A DNA stretch of 64,000 nt. It comes from Streptomyces toxytricini. Its GTDB lineage: Bacteria > Actinomycetota > Actinomycetes > Streptomycetales > Streptomycetaceae. The DNA lies in NCBI RefSeq assembly GCF_014649915.1, contig NZ_BMTY01000021.1, positions 91,834-155,833 on the forward strand, given 5' to 3'. This document shows positions 57,393 to 64,000 of the stretch, in pieces. Every line of letters starts with the position of its first letter. Positions within the stretch are counted from its first letter, which is position 1. The notes under the pieces were generated by a model. It was not told where the DNA came from. It did not search any database and saw nothing but the letters and a program-made list of their open reading frames with translations. The translations under genes and the position numbers were made by a program.

Positions 57393-58095
57393 AACGGGTA
57401 TCCAGCGCCAGCACCTCCGGGAGCTGGGCGAGCCCCGCGATCCGGTGCACTCCGGCCGGCCCGGGACCGCGTACACCGTCGCGATCCAGCCACACCGCGG
57501 TGAGGCCGGCGTCCCGGGCGCCCCGTGCGTCGATCTCCGGCTGGTCGCCCACGTACGCGACCTCGGACGGCGGCAGCCCCAGCGCCTCGCAGGCCGCGAG
57601 GAAGGCGGCGGCCTCCGGCTTGCTGACGCCCAGCTCGGCGGCGCACAGGAGCACTTCGAAGCGCTCGCGCAGCCCGAGGTGGCGGAGTTTGGCGTCCTGG
57701 TTGGCGGTGGAGGAGTTGGACAGCACGCCGTGCCGGTAGCGGCCCGCCAGCGCGTCCAGGACGGGGAGGACGTCCGGGAAGACCGCCCAGGCGGCCTTGT
57801 AGTGCTCGACGTACCGGTCGAACCAGGAGTCGGCCTCGGCGTCGTCCATCGCGGGCTCCCCGAGGAAGTCCCGCACCCTGTCGCGCCGCTGTCCCTGGAA
57901 GGTGGTCTCACCGGCCGCGAAGCGGTCCCACTGGCGGACCGTGGCCTCCCGCCACAGCGCGAGCGCCTCGGCGGGCGACCCGTAGCGCTCCCCCATGCCC
58001 ACCTCGGCGAGCCGGCGCGCAAGCCCGGCGGTGTCCGCCCCCGTGTAGTCGAACAGGGTGTCGTCGATGTCCCACAGCACGGCGCGGATCGGCAT
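57367..58095 (-). CDS. HAD-superfamily hydrolase (phosphatase)
   Basis: 242 residues. Catalytic motif I is LWDIDDTLFDYTG (DxD), motif II VLSNSST, motif III Lys in GVSKPEAAAF and motif IV VAYVGDQPEIDARGA. The helical cap lies between motifs I and II. Substrate unknown. It lies between gltX and the tRNA cluster and its end probably contains the tRNA promoter. Confidence 0.92.
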   Translation of the reverse strand: MPIRAVLWDIDDTLFDYTGADTAGLARRLAEVGMGERYGSPAEALALWREATVRQWDRFAAGETTFQGQRRDRVRDFLGEPAMDDAEADSWFDRYVEHYKAAWAVFPDVLPVLDALAGRYRHGVLSNSSTANQDAKLRHLGLRERFEVLLCAAELGVSKPEAAAFLAACEALGLPPSEVAYVGDQPEIDARGARDAGLTAVWLDRDGVRGPGPAGVHRIAGLAQLPEVLALDTRFGARSAIR

Positions 58096-58183
58096 ACCGC
58101 CGAGGCTACGCCCCCGGCGCGCGCCTGCGGAGGCGTACGGGAAAATCCGGCGGTTGCGGCGCGGCCGAGGCTTGCGGGGAACG

Positions 58184-58228
58184 CCGCAGGGGGCGGCCTC
58201 CGGGGCTTTCGGAGGCCGCCCCCTGCGG
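58184..58228 (-). terminator. gltX terminator
   Basis: 19-bp perfect stem (58184-58202 with 58210-58228) with a 7-base loop, 17 bases beyond the gltX stop. Confidence 0.85.
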
Positions 58229-58245
58229 GACGTGCGAGCCGCGGA

Positions 58246-59733
58246 TCAGGCGGCGGTGGCGGCCAGCTTGGCCAGGGCGGCGTCGATGCGCGCCAGCGAG
58301 CGCTCCCTGCCCAGGATCTGCAGGGACTCGAACAGCGGCAGGCCGACGGTGCGGCCGGTGACGGCGACGCGGACCGGGGCCTGGGCCTTGCCGAGCTTGA
58401 GGCCGTGGGCCTCGCCCGCGGCGAGGACGGCCTGCTTGAGCGACTCCGGGTCGTTCCAGTCGGCCGTCTCCAGGCGGGCGCGGGCGGAGGTCAGCAGGCC
58501 CGCCGGGTCGCCCTTCATGGCCTTGTCCCAGGAGGCCTGGTCCTCGACCGGCTCCTTGCGGAAGAGGAAGTCGACGTTCGCGGTGATGTCCGACAGGACG
58601 GTCACGCGGGTCTGGGCGTACGGCGCGATGGCCGCCCAGGCTTCGGCGTCGAAGTCCTCGGGCTCCCAGTTGGCGAAGGGGGCCTGCAGCCACGGCGCGC
58701 ACGCGTCGGCGAAGGCCTTCCCGTCCAGCCGGCGGATGTGGTCGGCGTTGATCGCCTCGGCCTTCTTCAGGTCGAAGCGGGCCGGGTTGGCGTTGACGCC
58801 GTCGATGTCGAACTTCGCCACCATCTCCTCGATCGAGAAGACGTCCTGGTCCTTGGAGAAGGACCAGCCGAGCAGCGACAGGTAGTTCAGCAGGCCCTCG
58901 GGCAGGAAGCCGCGCTCGCGGTAGAGGTTGAGCGAGGACTCCGGGTCGCGCTTGGAGAGCTTCTTGTTGCCCTCGCCCATGACGTACGGCAGGTGGCCGA
59001 ACTGCGGGACGGCCTTGGCGACGCCGAGCTCGATGAGCGCCCCGTACAGGGCGATCTGGCGGGGGGTGGAGGAGAGCAGGTCCTCGCCGCGCAGGACGTG
59101 GGTGATCTCCATCAGCGCGTCGTCGACCGGGTTGACGAGCGTGTAGAGCGGGGCGCCGTTGGCGCGCAGGATGCCGAAGTCCGGCACGTTCTCCGGGGTG
59201 AAGGTCAGCTCGCCGCGGACCAGGTCGGTGAAGGTGATCGGCTCGTCGGGCATCCGGAAGCGGACGATCGGCGTGCGGTGCTCGCCCTGGTACGCCTCCA
59301 CCTGGACGGCGGTCAGCTCGCGGCAGTGGCCGTCGTAACCGGAGGGCTTGCCGGCGGCGCGGGCGGCCGCGCGGCGGGCGTCGAGCTCCTCGGTGGTGCA
59401 GTAGCAGTCGTAGGCGTAGCCGCCGTCCTTGAGCTTCTTCGCGACGTCCGCGTAGATCTCCATGCGCTGCGACTGGCGGTACGGGGCGTGCGGGCCGCCC
59501 ACCTCGGGGCCCTCGTCCCAGGTGAAGCCGAGCCAGCGCAGCGAGTCCAGCAGCTGGACGTACGACTCCTCGGAGTCGCGGGCCGCGTCGGTGTCCTCGA
59601 TGCGGAAGACGAACGTGCCGCCGTGGTGGCGGGCGAACGCCCAGTTGAACAGGGCGGTGCGGACCAGGCCCACGTGGGGGTTGCCGGTCGGCGAGGGACA
59701 GAAACGTACGCGGACGGGGGTCGCGTTAGCCAC
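58246..59733 (-). CDS. gltX: Glutamyl-tRNA synthetase
   Basis: 495 residues. The class I HIGH-type motif is PSPTGNPHVGLVRTALFNW, and the KMSKS-type motif is GNKKLSKRDPESSL. FRIEDTDAARDSEESY is present. It charges tRNA-Glu, whose three genes lie 1.5-3 kb downstream. In Streptomyces it is expected to be non-discriminating, also charging tRNA-Gln for later amidation. It overlaps the FAH-family gene by 8 bases. Confidence 0.98.
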   Translation of the reverse strand: MANATPVRVRFCPSPTGNPHVGLVRTALFNWAFARHHGGTFVFRIEDTDAARDSEESYVQLLDSLRWLGFTWDEGPEVGGPHAPYRQSQRMEIYADVAKKLKDGGYAYDCYCTTEELDARRAAARAAGKPSGYDGHCRELTAVQVEAYQGEHRTPIVRFRMPDEPITFTDLVRGELTFTPENVPDFGILRANGAPLYTLVNPVDDALMEITHVLRGEDLLSSTPRQIALYGALIELGVAKAVPQFGHLPYVMGEGNKKLSKRDPESSLNLYRERGFLPEGLLNYLSLLGWSFSKDQDVFSIEEMVAKFDIDGVNANPARFDLKKAEAINADHIRRLDGKAFADACAPWLQAPFANWEPEDFDAEAWAAIAPYAQTRVTVLSDITANVDFLFRKEPVEDQASWDKAMKGDPAGLLTSARARLETADWNDPESLKQAVLAAGEAHGLKLGKAQAPVRVAVTGRTVGLPLFESLQILGRERSLARIDAALAKLAATAA

Positions 59734-60550
59734 GCTTGATCACCTTGTTGGTGAGAGTGCCGATGCCTTCGATGGTGACGGCGACCTCGTCGCCGACGCT
59801 GAGGGGGCCGACTCCGGCCGGGGTCCCCGTGAGGATGACGTCGCCGGGGAGCAGCGTCATCGCCTCGCTGATGTGGACGACGAGGTCCTCGACGGAGCGG
59901 ACCATGTCGGCGGTGCTGCCGAGCTGGCGCTGCTCGCCGTTGACGGTGCACTGGACGGCCAGGCCCGCGGCGACGGCCGCCGGGTCGATGCCGGTCTCGA
60001 TCCAGGGGCCGAGCGGGCAGGCGCCGTCGAAGCCCTTGGCCCGGGCCCACTGCTGCTCGCGCTTCTGCACGTCGCGGGCGGTGACGTCGTTGGCGCAGGT
60101 GAAGCCGAGGACGACCTCGGCCACGCGCTCGCGGGGGACCTCGCGGCACATCCGGCCGATCACGACGGCGAGCTCCGCCTCGTGGTGGACGTCCTGGGAG
60201 AAGGAGGGGTAGGGGATCGGGTCGCCGGGGCCGATCACCGAGGTCGACGGCTTGAAGAAGGTGATCGGCGCGTCGGGGACGGCGTTGCCGAGCTCCGCCG
60301 CGTGCTCCGCGTAGTTGCGGCCGACGGCCACGACCTTGTTCGGGAGCACGGGCGGCAGCAGCCGGACCTTGCTCAGCGGGACCTTCGTGCCGGACAGCTC
60401 GAAGTCCGCGAACGGGATGCCCTTGATGATGTCGAGGACGGGCTCGCCCCCGGCGCCGGGGGCCGAGTCGCCCTCGACCGCGCCGAACGCGACATTGCCG
60501 TCGATCGAGAACCTGGCGATGCGCACGCTTTGCGTCTGCCCCTCTGTCAT
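59726..60550 (-). CDS. Fumarylacetoacetate hydrolase family protein
   Basis: 274 residues. The fold's motifs are complete: VAVGRNYAEHAAELG, FFKPSTSVIGPGDPI, HHEAELAVVIGRMCREV (metal-binding E-x-E), FTCANDVTARDVQ, LLPGDVILTGTPAGVGPL. It likely acts on a 2-hydroxyalkenoate or oxaloacetate-like compound. It is coupled to gltX by an 8-base overlap, a linkage also known in other actinobacteria. Confidence 0.93.
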   Translation of the reverse strand: MTEGQTQSVRIARFSIDGNVAFGAVEGDSAPGAGGEPVLDIIKGIPFADFELSGTKVPLSKVRLLPPVLPNKVVAVGRNYAEHAAELGNAVPDAPITFFKPSTSVIGPGDPIPYPSFSQDVHHEAELAVVIGRMCREVPRERVAEVVLGFTCANDVTARDVQKREQQWARAKGFDGACPLGPWIETGIDPAAVAAGLAVQCTVNGEQRQLGSTADMVRSVEDLVVHISEAMTLLPGDVILTGTPAGVGPLSVGDEVAVTIEGIGTLTNKVIKRG

Positions 60551-60663
60551 TTCCGCTGGCTGGAGTCTGCGGACTCCAGGCTAACGCGGTGGGAGGCGGG
60601 GCCCGGCTCTTTGCGCCGGCGGCCCGTCGCGGGGCGCCGGCGGCTGCGCGCCGCCGTCTGCGG

Positions 60664-60852
60664 CTACGGGGCGGCGGGGGCGGCGGCCGGGGCGTCCATC
60701 AGGACGGTGCGGCGCGGGTTCGCGGTCTGGGTGGGCAGCTCGACGGCGTGCTCCGGAGCCTGCGGCGCCTGCAGTTCCTCGGCGTCCTTGAGGTGCGCGA
60801 GGGTGGTGCGGCGCGGGTTGGCTATGTTGCGGAACATCATCGTCGTCTTCAT
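60664..60852 (-). CDS. 62-residue peptide with duplicated ANPRRT motif, unknown function
   Basis: 62 residues from ATG 60852 (MKTTMMFRNI). The motif ANPRRTTL (11-18) recurs as ANPRRTVL (44-51). There is no Cys. The tail is Ala/Pro-rich (MDAPAAAPAAP). Codon usage is strongly GC3, as in the neighbouring genes. It lies 113 bases upstream of the FAH-gltX pair on the same strand. The ribosome-binding site is weak. It has no signal peptide or membrane segment. I do not recognise the family with certainty. Confidence 0.65.
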   Translation of the reverse strand: MKTTMMFRNIANPRRTTLAHLKDAEELQAPQAPEHAVELPTQTANPRRTVLMDAPAAAPAAP

Positions 60853-61418
60853 CGGAGTCTCGGGCCTCGGCTCGGTCGTCGGGTGGGGTTGTCGGTTCCT
60901 TCAACCCTGTAAAGGGCAAGGCTAAACATCGAAATCCCCGCCTGAACCGGGAAGTATTGGCCAAGGACATGTGAGTTTGCTCACCAGTGACCCGGCAATA
61001 CGGACATAACAGGCAGTCAACTACGGGCGCCGAAACGGACATTGCGCCACTGAATAAGCCATTCCGCTCCTGATCATTACGACTGGGACACCTTGCCAGC
61101 CGTGACGTTTGGGCGACGTAAGTCCGATTCACCCCGAAAGGTTTCCCACCGTGCGTAGCGCGGCGATCACATGGTGTGGCCGACTCCGGGGGCCGACACG
61201 CGCACCTTGTTGGAGATCCGCCACTGTGCTGGAATTCGCGGGACCGCCGCGGGAGAACCCCGGCGCGCAGGTGGCGCGAGACTGCGCCGCGCGGCGGTAA
61301 CGGAAGGATGACGCGCCGGTCACCGACGACCACCATGGGGCCGCAAGCAAGCGCCCCACGACTCGACACCGTCCCACCGTCGCCCGGCGGGACGCCTGGT
61401 CCAGAGGTTGCGACGCTA
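60853..61418. other. Divergent intergenic region upstream of cvnA1
   Basis: 566 bases without a convincing gene. The part 60895-61130 is clearly AT-richer than average and includes CATAACAGGCAGTCAAC and TCATTACGACTG; it should hold the promoters for the 62-residue gene and cvnA1. Two ORFs of 63 and 82 codons overlap each other on opposite strands and look spurious. From 61230 the sequence is GC-rich again. Confidence 0.55.
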
Positions 61419-64000
61419 GTGCAGGGACGATTCAAGCGGGATGGCAAGGGGTCTCCCCAGGCCCTTCAGGGCCGAGGGGATGCTGCGGCGGAGCAGGAGC
61501 CTCGCGGCGGGACCGACCGAGGCTCCTCGCCCCAGCACGCCCAAGGCCGCGGGCCGGCCCTCGAAGGCGCGGCCCCCGAGGCCGCCGGTGCGAAGGGCGG
61601 CGTGAAGAGCAAGGCCACCCGCATCAAGGCCCGGGGCAAGAACAAGGGCAAGGCCGCGGCCGAGTCCCCGGCCGAGAAGGACACCGCGATACCCGCGGCC
61701 CCTCCCGGGCCCGGCTCCCGCCTGCACATGCAGAACTGGCGCATCAGCACGCGCCTGGTGTCGCTGCTGACCCTCCCCGTCGTCGCCGCCACCAGCCTCG
61801 GCGGCTTCCGCATCAACGACTCGCTCAACGACATCGAGCAGCTGGAGCACATGCAGCTGCTGACCACGATGACCCGGCAGGCCACCAACCTGGCCGCCGC
61901 GCTCCAGGAGGAGCGCGACCGCTCAGCGGGTCCGCTGTCGACCGACAAGTCCGGCAAGATGGACACCCTTGTCACGGGCGTCCGCGCGCAGACAGACGCC
62001 GCCGCGAAGGCCTTCGCCAACGCGACCGAGCGCGTCGACAGCGCCGAGGACAAGGACGAGACGCTCAAGTCGATCCGCAACAACATCCTGCAGATCGGCC
62101 GCCAGCTCGTCAGCCTGGAGACGGTCCGCAAGAACGCGTACCAGAACGGCGCGCAGCAGACCGTCACCGAGTACAACCAGCTGATCGTCTCGCTGCTCTC
62201 GCTCTCCCAGGACATGGCGCAGGCCACCTCCAGCCCGGAGATGATCAAGCGTACGCGCGCCCTGGCCGCGTTCTCCTCCGCCAAGGAGTACGCCTCGATC
62301 CAGCGCGCCATCATCGCCGCCTCGCTGCCCGACGGCGGCGAGAAGACCGGCAACCTCACCGAGAACGACCGCCTCTACGCCCTCTCCGCGCAGCGCGGCG
62401 AGGGCCAGGCGAAGAAGACCTTCGAGCTCGTCTACCAGGGCAACTCCGAGGACCTCCTCGCGGCGCTCGGCGACGGCAACCCCGAGATCGGCAAGGCGGA
62501 CCACTACACCCGCCGCGTCCTGTCGAACCCGAACCAGTTCGCGAAGGAGACGCAGTACCGCTCCTGGATGGACTGGTACGACGCGGACGACACCAAGCTC
62601 CAGGCCATGAAGGTCATCGAGCTGACGCTGCTCGAGGACATGGAGCAGAAGGCCCGCGAGCTGAAGAACGAGTCGCAGCGCGACGCCATCATCAACGGTG
62701 CGCTGATCCTCCTCGTCCTCGGCGTGTCCCTCGTCGGCGCGTTCGTCATGGCCCGGTCCATGATCGGATCGCTGCGCCGCCTGCAGGACACCGCGACCAG
62801 GGTCGCCCAGGACCGCCTGCCCGAGCTCGTCAAGCAGCTCTCCGAGTCCGACCCGCAGGACGTCGACACGTCCGTGGAGTCCGTCGGCCTGCACACCCGC
62901 GACGAGATCGGCCAGGTGGCGGCGGCCTTCGACGACGTGCACCGCGAGGCGGTCCGCCTCGCCGCCGAGCAGGCCCTCCTGCGGGGCAACGTCAACGCGA
63001 TGTTCACCAACCTCTCGCGCCGCTCCCAGGGCCTCATCCAGCGCCAGCTCTCGCTCATCTCCGAGCTGGAGTCCCGCGAGGCCGACCCGGACCAGCTGTC
63101 CTCGCTCTTCAAGCTCGACCACCTCGCCACCCGCATGCGCCGGAACGGCGAGAACCTCCTCGTCCTCGCGGGTGAGGAGCCGGGCCGCCGGTGGACCCGC
63201 CCCGTCCCGCTCGTCGACGTCCTGCGCGCCGCGGCGTCCGAGGTGGAGCAGTACGAGCGCATCGAGCTGGCGTCGGTGCCGGGCACCGACGTCGCCGGCC
63301 GCGTCGTCAACGACCTCGTGCACCTGCTCGCCGAGCTGCTGGAGAACGCCACGTCGTTCTCCTCCCCGCAGACCAAGGTCAAGGTCACCGGCCACGCGCT
63401 GCCCGACGGCCGCGTGCTGGTCGAGATCCACGACACCGGCATCGGCCTCTCCCCCGAGGACCTCGCCGCGATCAACGAGCGGCTCGCCGCGCCGCCGACC
63501 GTGGACGTCTCCGTCTCCCGCCGCATGGGCCTCTTCGTGGTCGGCCGCCTGTCCCTGCGACACGGCATCCGCATCCAGCTGCGCCCGTCCGACTCGGGCG
63601 GCACCACGGCCCTCGTCATGCTGCCGGTGGACGTCGCCCAGGGCGGCAAGAAGCCGGGCGGCCCGGGTGGCCCCGGCGGCCAGGGCGGCCAGGGTGCCGC
63701 GGGTCCGCAGGGCGGTCCCGGCAGCTCCGCGGGCCAGGGCTCCGGCCCGGCCGGCGGCGCCCGCCAGGGCGTCGGCGCCGCTCCGCAGCGCAGCGGTGTG
63801 GCCGCGGCGATGGGCCAGCGCGCGGCGCTGGCCGGCCAGCGCGGCGCGGGCGGCCCGCAGGGCAACCGCCCGCAGCAGGGCGCTCCCGGCGGCCGTCCGC
63901 AGGGCGGCCCCGGCATGCCCGCCGCTCCGGCGGGACAGGGCCAGGGCGGCTTCGGCGGCGGTGCGCCGATGCCGAACCGCGCTCCGGCCGGCGGGCCCGG
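61419..64000 (+). CDS. cvnA1: CvnA1-like sensor histidine kinase (nitrate/nitrite-sensor type), 3' end outside window
   Basis: 860 codons, no stop before the window end. GTG 61419 (QGRFKRDGKGSPQALQGRG) with AGAGG 11 bases upstream. A charged, Lys/Ala-rich cytoplasmic N-terminus (about 1-105) leads to a first membrane segment (LVSLLTLPVVAATSLGG). A large extracytoplasmic helical NIT-type domain follows, then a second membrane segment (IINGALILLVLGVSLVGAFVM), a HAMP-like region, and the kinase part with FKLDHLATRMRRNGENLLVLAG, N box AELLENATSFSSP and G box HDTGIGLSPEDLAAINERL. A Gly/Gln/Pro/Ala-rich tail begins about residue 740. In S. coelicolor this kinase begins the cvn1 conservon with a roadblock protein, DUF742 protein and GTPase beyond it; those lie outside this window. 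Confidence 0.9.
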   Translation, partial: MQGRFKRDGKGSPQALQGRGDAAAEQEPRGGTDRGSSPQHAQGRGPALEGAAPEAAGAKGGVKSKATRIKARGKNKGKAAAESPAEKDTAIPAAPPGPGSRLHMQNWRISTRLVSLLTLPVVAATSLGGFRINDSLNDIEQLEHMQLLTTMTRQATNLAAALQEERDRSAGPLSTDKSGKMDTLVTGVRAQTDAAAKAFANATERVDSAEDKDETLKSIRNNILQIGRQLVSLETVRKNAYQNGAQQTVTEYNQLIVSLLSLSQDMAQATSSPEMIKRTRALAAFSSAKEYASIQRAIIAASLPDGGEKTGNLTENDRLYALSAQRGEGQAKKTFELVYQGNSEDLLAALGDGNPEIGKADHYTRRVLSNPNQFAKETQYRSWMDWYDADDTKLQAMKVIELTLLEDMEQKARELKNESQRDAIINGALILLVLGVSLVGAFVMARSMIGSLRRLQDTATRVAQDRLPELVKQLSESDPQDVDTSVESVGLHTRDEIGQVAAAFDDVHREAVRLAAEQALLRGNVNAMFTNLSRRSQGLIQRQLSLISELESREADPDQLSSLFKLDHLATRMRRNGENLLVLAGEEPGRRWTRPVPLVDVLRAAASEVEQYERIELASVPGTDVAGRVVNDLVHLLAELLENATSFSSPQTKVKVTGHALPDGRVLVEIHDTGIGLSPEDLAAINERLAAPPTVDVSVSRRMGLFVVGRLSLRHGIRIQLRPSDSGGTTALVMLPVDVAQGGKKPGGPGGPGGQGGQGAAGPQGGPGSSAGQGSGPAGGARQGVGAAPQRSGVAAAMGQRAALAGQRGAGGPQGNRPQQGAPGGRPQGGPGMPAAPAGQGQGGFGGGAPMPNRAPAGGP

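Noticed and set aside
61109..61377. Overlapping small ORFs (63 and 82 codons) upstream of cvnA1
   Set aside because: They overlap each other on opposite strands, have poor codon bias, no good ribosome-binding site and no recognisable motif.

Overview
The window is core chromosome of a Streptomyces (high-GC actinomycete). GC is very high, with strongly GC-biased third codon positions. The gene order matches, as I recall it, the S. coelicolor block running from dprA/comM through the four signal peptidase genes, rplS-trmD-rimM-rpsP, ffh, glnD-glnK-amtB, nsdA, ftsY, glcP, smc, rnc (absB), recG, hupS, leuCD/ndgR and gltX to the cvnA1 conservon. Nearly all genes lie on the minus strand. I see no prophage, IS transposase, CRISPR array or secondary-metabolite cluster.

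Layout. 1-10.1 kb: 3' part of the DNA-uptake/recombination group (dprA start, comM, yraN, a DUF2469 gene), a Nudix gene, four tandem type I signal peptidases, then the ribosome/tRNA-modification operon rpsP-khpA-rimM-trmD-rplS and a SprT-like metallopeptidase. 10.3-20.6 kb: an archaeal-type prolyl-tRNA synthetase, a small methyltransferase, a second FtsH-type AAA protease, the SRP GTPase ffh, and the nitrogen operon amtB-glnK-glnD behind a GlnR-type operator. 20.8-28.8 kb: the developmental regulator nsdA, a Prim-Pol domain protein, ftsY, an NCS1 permease, a luciferase-like monooxygenase and the glucose permease glcP. 29.1-33.3 kb: smc, which carries a Pro/Ala/Gly repeat array of about 156 residues in its hinge. 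33.5-45.3 kb: small coiled-coil gene, acylphosphatase, CAP-domain protein, HxlR regulator, yceD-rpmF-rnc-mutM, a coiled-coil ATPase-b-like/DivIVA-like protein, coaD-rsmD, recG and a DAK-domain protein, then rpmB on the plus strand. 45.4-56.6 kb: thiL-thiD, a stand-alone Lrp/AsnC sensor domain, ddl, gpsA-plsC, cofC with an in-frame cold-shock-like tail, hupS, and leuCD divergent from ndgR. 56.8-64 kb: five tRNA genes (Glu x3, Gln x2), a HAD phosphatase, gltX with a fumarylacetoacetase-family gene, a 62-residue peptide with a duplicated motif, and the start of cvnA1.

How it fits together. The block combines protein export (SRP Ffh and FtsY, four signal peptidases), ribosome biogenesis (S16, L19, L28, L32, RimM, TrmD, RsmD, RNase III), chromosome organisation and repair (SMC, HupS, RecG, MutM, ComM) and nitrogen/amino-acid control (GlnR site, AmtB, GlnK, GlnD, NdgR, LeuCD). 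Clear stem-loop terminators mark most operon ends.

Most notable observations: the repeat-expanded SMC hinge; cofC, which lacks a stop before the next gene, lacks a canonical start at its ribosome-binding site and contains an AT3-rich patch; the archaeal-type ProRS; two short perfect palindromes sharing a GCCTGTC core; a hairpin with the nsdA stop codon at its apex; and a 62-residue peptide with a repeated ANPRRT motif.
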